This document shows positions 60,111 through 64,000 of a DNA stretch of 64,000 nt, piece after piece. Source of the DNA: Mucilaginibacter rubeus. Its GTDB lineage: Bacteria; Bacteroidota; Bacteroidia; Sphingobacteriales; Sphingobacteriaceae. A program made the position numbers and the translations under genes. Below the pieces are notes generated by a model that saw only the letters and a list, made by a program, of their open reading frames with translations, made no database searches and was not told the origin of the DNA. The stretch is taken from contig NZ_BMKD01000005.1 in assembly GCF_014643835.1 (NCBI RefSeq), positions 186,001-250,000 of the forward strand, in the 5' to 3' direction. Numbering within the stretch: the first letter of the stretch is position 1; each line of letters begins with the position of its first letter.

Positions 60111-61511
60111 CTACTCCTTATTCATTCGAACGATACGTGGATAAAACTTGCCCTGGATATCAACCAGGTCGCTTTGCACCGCCATTACGGCCTCGATATC
60201 CTTATAAGCTAAGGGGTTCTCTTCAACGGTACCGCCAATTAAGGTTACACCTGCATTGGTCAGCAACTTTTTCATGGCCGAAACCGTCATGCTGTCCTTA
60301 GCCTTTTGCCTGCTCATGGCCCGGCCCGCACCGTGCGATGCAGAGTATAATGCATCATTTGTGCCTTTGCCCGATACCAGGTAAGCCGGTGTGGTCATAC
60401 TGCCGGGGATAATACCCAGCTCGCCTTGATGCGCCGGTGTCGCGCCTTTGCGATGGATAATAACATCCCGGCCGTCAGCCAATCGATCTTTCCAGGCAAA
60501 GTTGTGGTGGTTCTCTACCACGTGTAAAGCTTTCAAGCCTAAAGCCTTTAAAAGGTTGGCGTGTATGCGCTGGTGACAAGCTTTGGCGTAATCTCCGGCC
60601 AGGGTCATGGTTAACCAATATTCCTGGCCCGCCTCACTGTCCATATCCAACCAGGCCAGTTGCTGTGCGTGGCGCGGAAGTTTGCAGGTATTCATGGCTA
60701 ACTGCGTGTACTGCCTCGCTATTGCCGAGCCTAAACCCCGGCTGCCTGAATGTGTTAACAAGGCCGTGTACTTTTTAGCGGGTAAACCTAAAGCGTTATC
60801 AGCCAAAAGTTCGATCTCGCCAAACTCCACAAAGTGGTTTCCGTTGCCCGAGGTGCCTAATTGCCGTACCGCCTTACTCCGCAGCGGTTTCAAAAATGGG
60901 ACCTCATCAAATACCCTACTATCCAGCACTTCATGCTCCTGCCTTACATCCAGGCCTCCTTCCATACCAAAATGAGTATGATTTTTTAAGGCTTGTTTAA
61001 TTTGATATTCAAACCGTTTTAGAAAACCGTCGCTCTCATCGATAATTGACAGCGCCATGCGGCAGCCAATATCCATACCTACAGCATAGGGAATTACCGC
61101 GTTGTTTGCAGCGAGTACCCCACCAATAGGCAAACCAAAACCCATGTGCGCGTCAGGCATTAATGCACCTTGAACGCTTACAGGCAGCATATTAGCCAGC
61201 TCCATTTGTTTTTTGGCCGATTGCTCAATGCCCTTGCCACCGTAAGTTTTGCAGTACACCGGTTCATCACGCAGTGCAAACGTTTTAAAGGATGGTGCAT
61301 CCGTTTTGCCAATTACCTTTTCGGCTATCTTGCTTGTTAACTCATCATCCAGAAATGCTTCCGGATCGTTCTTAATATCCACCAATAGGTCCAGTAGCTG
61401 CTGCTTACTATGGTGCTTGAAATTTTTAGAGATTATACCAATAACCAGGCTTCGCAGCTGATCATTATGATAACCTATTTTACTTAAATCTTTTGTTCTT
61501 AAATTGCCCAT
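60111..61511 (-). CDS. rtcB: RNA ligase RtcB (PrfH-associated)
   Basis: 466 residues. GTP-dependent ligase joining 2',3'-cyclic phosphate (3'-phosphate) and 5'-hydroxyl RNA ends. Mn-binding residues are visible in MPDAHMGFGLPIG (D120, H122), VGMDIGCRM (C150), GNGNHFVEFGEIE and HSGSRGLG. The guanylylated His is in SASHGAGRAMSR (about 390). All key residues are present, so it should be active. Flanked tightly by prfH and, 5 bases upstream, a basic protein of unknown function. No RtcR regulator or RtcA cyclase is in the window. Confidence 0.95.
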   Translation of the reverse strand: MGNLRTKDLSKIGYHNDQLRSLVIGIISKNFKHHSKQQLLDLLVDIKNDPEAFLDDELTSKIAEKVIGKTDAPSFKTFALRDEPVYCKTYGGKGIEQSAKKQMELANMLPVSVQGALMPDAHMGFGLPIGGVLAANNAVIPYAVGMDIGCRMALSIIDESDGFLKRFEYQIKQALKNHTHFGMEGGLDVRQEHEVLDSRVFDEVPFLKPLRSKAVRQLGTSGNGNHFVEFGEIELLADNALGLPAKKYTALLTHSGSRGLGSAIARQYTQLAMNTCKLPRHAQQLAWLDMDSEAGQEYWLTMTLAGDYAKACHQRIHANLLKALGLKALHVVENHHNFAWKDRLADGRDVIIHRKGATPAHQGELGIIPGSMTTPAYLVSGKGTNDALYSASHGAGRAMSRQKAKDSMTVSAMKKLLTNAGVTLIGGTVEENPLAYKDIEAVMAVQSDLVDIQGKFYPRIVRMNKE

Positions 61512-61516
61512 GTGGG

Positions 61517-62248
61517 TTATGTTTCTAATTCCAGGTAACCTTCTTTACAGGCATACCTTGGTATGTTTTTAAATTTGTTAATGTATTTTGGCCGGTCGTT
61601 AAACTCATCTTTCCAGCGATAGCTCCGGCCACGGGTTAACAGGTTAATGCGCGGCCACAAGTGGTTGTTATCAATGTGTTCGTCTATCCACGCTAATTCC
61701 CTTTCAATATCCGCATCGATCATTTTAGTATGTGTTACCATATGCGGCGCTACCTTTAGCACATATCGCCAGGGCTCGGCAAACACGTATTTCACCTCGG
61801 TACGGTAGGTTTTAACATCAAAAGTTTCAACACGGGTAAAGCAAGTCTTTTCCTGTTCGGTTAAATTGATCCTGTTGATATCCCAGCTATGCTGCGACAA
61901 TTCACGCAGTATTTGCGGTTTTGCCTGGTACACATAACGTTGTTTGCGTCGTTTTTTCCGTTTGAAGGATTTGTCCTGATGATATTCAACCGTGTTAATT
62001 TTCATTAGCAAGGCTTCATAAAAGTCATTCCCCGGGTTATGCTTCTGGTCATCCCGCAACACAAAAAAACGTTTCCAGCCACGTTGATACGGGTGTTCAA
62101 GCGCAACCATAGGCAAAAGCCTTCTTTGCTCCCTTAGTTCATCGCGCCGTTTGTGAAGCTGTATCAGTTGTTTATCCCGACCGGTTTTAACGAGCCGCCT
62201 TTTGCGCCGTGCCGATTTGATACAGCGCGGCCATTCATGTGTGTTCAT
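61517..62248 (-). CDS. Uncharacterised highly basic protein linked to RtcB-PrfH
   Basis: 243 residues from ATG 62248 (GTG at 62251 also possible). No signal peptide or membrane segment. The N-terminus is extremely basic (IKSARRKRRLVKTGRDKQLIQLHKRRDELREQRR), with a second cluster at about 94-105 (KRKKRRKQR), aromatic positions (HPYQRGWKRFFVLRDDQ) and a charged C-terminus (TRGRSYRWKDEFNDRPKYI). I recognise no domain; the composition suggests RNA or ribosome binding. It is the first gene of the operon, 5 bases from rtcB, and so a candidate third component of the repair system. Confidence 0.8.
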   Translation of the reverse strand: MNTHEWPRCIKSARRKRRLVKTGRDKQLIQLHKRRDELREQRRLLPMVALEHPYQRGWKRFFVLRDDQKHNPGNDFYEALLMKINTVEYHQDKSFKRKKRRKQRYVYQAKPQILRELSQHSWDINRINLTEQEKTCFTRVETFDVKTYRTEVKYVFAEPWRYVLKVAPHMVTHTKMIDADIERELAWIDEHIDNNHLWPRINLLTRGRSYRWKDEFNDRPKYINKFKNIPRYACKEGYLELET

Positions 62249-62351
62249 CACACTTTCATTTAATTTTCCTGAATTTGATTTTTGATCTCAGTTCGTCCTT
62301 GAGTAAGGATATACCCTTGTTAGAGCGCTCAAAAAATCCAGTGAATTTGGG

Positions 62352-62432
62352 GGCAGGCAAAATAATGCACAGGTTACTGACGCAACCGTTTAATTATTTA
62401 ATAAAATACAGGGTTTGCCTGCCTGATCAGGC
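62352..62432. promoter_or_regulatory. Inverted repeat and palindrome upstream of the RtcB-PrfH operon
   Basis: GGCAGGCAAA and its exact complement 52 bases apart, the second overlapping the perfect 12-bp palindrome GCCTGATCAGGC. About 100-180 bases upstream of the basic-protein start. Either an operator region or a leftover element end. Confidence 0.35.
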
Positions 62433-62649
62433 AATGAGCGAAAGGGGCGATATGTAGATTTGCTCTGTCATGATTCCTTGATATTTAAAGATTAACAAAT
62501 CAGGAATTGGATGCAAAGATAGAATTTAATTCGAAATATCAAGAAGCGGCTATTTAGTTTGCAGGTTTGGGCCGCAAAGTAGCTACAATTTCCATCGCCA
62601 GCGCTTGTTGTTTATGATTTAAACTGCGCGGATCTATTACCATAGGAAA

Positions 62650-62684
62650 GCACTGGCTTCGTCGGTATCTGACAAAGCCAGTGC
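62650..62684 (-). terminator. Hairpin terminator of the alginate-lyase-like gene
   Basis: GCACTGGCTT / AAGCCAGTGC stem (62650-62659 and 62675-62684), extended by GTC/GAC after one mismatch, with a short CTTTCC tail on the minus strand. It lies 23 bases after the stop. Confidence 0.55.
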
Positions 62685-62706
62685 AGCCTGTTTAGTTGTT
62701 TGTTGT

Positions 62707-63981
62707 TTAACGGGAGAAGGTCAGTGTGCCAAAACCTAATTGATCATAGCCGCCACTATTACCTCCGTAGTCACCGCCACCTCCTTCGGGGCGTACTTTA
62801 GTTGCAAATTGAGTAGTGTAAGTGGCTGTCTTTCCCTTTACTTTAACATAATAGTTATAAACAAGTTCCCAACCCGGGCGAACATTGCCCCGGCCTCCGC
62901 TTGAAATAACGGTTTGGTTTGAATTTTCACAGTTATTATAAGTTGTATAAGGGACAGTGTTGGTTGTATTGATGTTGTAAGCCGCGATATATTCGCTTAC
63001 TCCCAAAAGTGGTGGGTTAACGTGGTTCCAGGGATTATAGTCGAAAAAGTTTTGCCCCTGGTTGTATAACATCTGGCAAAAAGTGCCAAAGAGCGGAACT
63101 TCCATGGTGGCGTGCCCCTGGTCTCTTCCGGCTTCCTGCGCCTGGTCCATTCCGTTGGGATAGGTAGCGGTGGTTACACGCCCTATATACGCTGTACCAA
63201 CACCACTGTGCTGGTAATAATTGATAGCGTAATTAACTTTACTGATATCATCACAAAGAATGCCAATGGCCAGCACGGTACAAAGGTTTGACATATCCCA
63301 ATTTAACCAGTAATGTGTTCCGCAGGTATTATTATGCCTCGCCAGGAAATCGCTTGATACGGGATAATACACATTAAGCATAAAGTTTTTGAAAGCGGTA
63401 AAATCGGTTGCCGACCAGCCACTGTAGCTACGCATAATTTCGGCCGCGTTGGCCCATTGGTAACCCTGCAGGCCGGCTGCAAGCTGTTTGTTACTATCGC
63501 CGTCAATCAGTTTGCATTTTGCCGCCCACGCGTTCATAATAGCTACGGCATTATTCCCGCAGGCGGTATCGCCCTTAATTTTCCAGCGTAATGCATTTTG
63601 ATAAGCCGCGGCCGCGTCCTGGCAAGCCAGTATGTAATTCTCGCCCTTTCCGCTTGCCGCCTTCCCGCGCACAATAGTATCTACCGGCCTGGGAACATAC
63701 GTAGCAGATGAATGGCCGTTAGCGACGAGCTTGTTCCAGCCGTCGAGCCAGGGTTGCGCCCCGGCATTTACTTTGGCCGTCATCCGGGCAAAATCCGCTG
63801 CCGAATGCAGCATTCCCGGGTGAACAATGGTTGTTACGCTACCCAACGAATATGACGTTAAATTTTTGCCTGCTACACTGTCTTTACCGCCGGTTGTTAC
63901 GCTCTGAACAGATACCGGTTTGCTGCATCCGCACAGCGAGGCTATGACACAAATAGCCAATTGAATTGATTTACTTTTCAT
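62707..63981 (-). CDS. Alginate lyase-like secreted lipoprotein
   Basis: 424 residues. Signal with lipobox (IASLCGC, modified Cys about 17-19), so likely a surface or periplasmic lipoprotein. After a Ser/Thr linker comes an alpha-toroid-type alginate_lyase domain: HPGMLHSAADFARMTAKVNAG at about 54, repeated helices with AWAAKCKLIDGDSNKQLAAGLQGYQWANAAEI, the conserved NTCGTHYWLNWDMSNL (about 217-232), and EAGRDQGHATMEV (about 286-298). Family members cleave uronic-acid polysaccharides, but many have unknown substrates. No sugar-utilisation gene set is visible beside it, as the window ends here. Confidence 0.85.
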   Translation of the reverse strand: MKSKSIQLAICVIASLCGCSKPVSVQSVTTGGKDSVAGKNLTSYSLGSVTTIVHPGMLHSAADFARMTAKVNAGAQPWLDGWNKLVANGHSSATYVPRPVDTIVRGKAASGKGENYILACQDAAAAYQNALRWKIKGDTACGNNAVAIMNAWAAKCKLIDGDSNKQLAAGLQGYQWANAAEIMRSYSGWSATDFTAFKNFMLNVYYPVSSDFLARHNNTCGTHYWLNWDMSNLCTVLAIGILCDDISKVNYAINYYQHSGVGTAYIGRVTTATYPNGMDQAQEAGRDQGHATMEVPLFGTFCQMLYNQGQNFFDYNPWNHVNPPLLGVSEYIAAYNINTTNTVPYTTYNNCENSNQTVISSGGRGNVRPGWELVYNYYVKVKGKTATYTTQFATKVRPEGGGGDYGGNSGGYDQLGFGTLTFSR

Positions 63982-64000
63982 TTTGTAGATATAATTAAAT

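Larger units (their letters stand above)
62249..62706. other. Upstream region of the RtcB-PrfH operon
   Basis: 458 bases without a convincing gene. It holds an inverted pair GGCAGGCAAA (62352-62361) / TTTGCCTGCC (62414-62423) merging into the palindrome GCCTGATCAGGC (62421-62432). A 29-codon minus-strand frame ending at 62554 may be a gene remnant. The terminator of the alginate-lyase-like gene is at 62650-62684. Confidence 0.5.

Noticed and set aside
62330-62400. Sigma-54 promoter for the RtcB-PrfH operon
   Set aside because: A TTTTGC word exists on the minus strand, but the required GG of the -24 element is missing (CTGTGC at that spacing).
62554-62643. 29-codon minus-strand frame (MVIDPRSLNHKQQALAMEIV...)
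   Set aside because: It looks protein-like but is too short, overlaps nothing recognisable and begins beside a terminator hairpin; at most a remnant.
1-64000. CRISPR arrays, rRNA operons or intact insertion sequences
   Set aside because: No regularly spaced direct repeats, no rRNA sequence and no transposase or integrase gene were found.

Overview
The window looks like the chromosome of a Sphingobacteriaceae bacterium (phylum Bacteroidota), most likely Mucilaginibacter or a close relative. The evidence is Bacteroidota-type promoters (TTG or TTTG, about 18-19 bases, then TAnnTTTG), an almost complete lack of Shine-Dalgarno sequences, outer-membrane beta-barrel and TPR lipoprotein genes, a FeoAB operon, an exosortase N locus, and dispersed intergenic repeats of kinds I associate with this group. 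No rRNA, intact tRNA, CRISPR array, prophage or complete insertion sequence was found.

Layout. 1-5.4 kb: pentose phosphate genes (tal, a HAD phosphatase, gnd, zwf, pgl). 5.7-10.6 kb: a beta-barrel protein, an NtrC-type regulator followed by a tiny histidine-box protein, an AI-2E family permease, and a YtxH/holin-type envelope operon. 10.6-18 kb: trmB plus an alkyltransferase-like protein, two VOC proteins, an AhpD-like protein, a degenerate ExbD-like protein, tag and polA, separated by repeats. 18.3-21.1 kb: glycogen synthesis (glgA-glgC). 21-26.3 kb: a Lys-rich secreted peptide, a UPF0173 hydrolase, EbfC, a serine hydrolase lipoprotein, a TPR protein, then gcvH, a VanZ-like gene and a 50-residue Cys-rich lipoprotein. 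26.7-29.1 kb: feoA-feoB behind a clear promoter. 29.3-31.1 kb: a minus-strand DCC/TIGR01777 pair. 31.3-36.2 kb: a four-gene exosortase N operon with one operator-like palindrome repeated at two places. 36.4-43.2 kb: a B12-binding protein and a crotonase, glnS, acs, and an APC permease. 43.4-51.8 kb: a cytochrome c/PQQ-type dehydrogenase, a TPR protein, a subtilase, a carboxylesterase, and a beta-barrel protein.

52.0-59.1 kb is the most accessory-looking part. A DegT aminotransferase is divergent from a DUF805-FAD oxidase fusion, which is followed by a methyltransferase, an uncharacterised membrane-anchored protein, and two A+T-rich genes (a secreted protein and a leucine-rich repeat protein). 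59.4-62.3 kb carries a minus-strand operon of an unknown very basic protein, RtcB RNA ligase and release factor PrfH, probably a ribosome rescue and rRNA repair unit. The window ends in an alginate-lyase-like lipoprotein.

The strongest leads for undescribed biology are the basic protein tied to RtcB-PrfH, the FAD oxidase/methyltransferase/aminotransferase cluster, the exosortase N operon with its shared operator, an ExbD-like protein lacking the key aspartate, and a stand-alone histidine-box peptide beside an NtrC regulator. Between genes there is a nested family of miniature inverted-repeat elements: about 93-bp short forms, about 320-bp long forms sharing the same ends, and one solo copy of the inner module.
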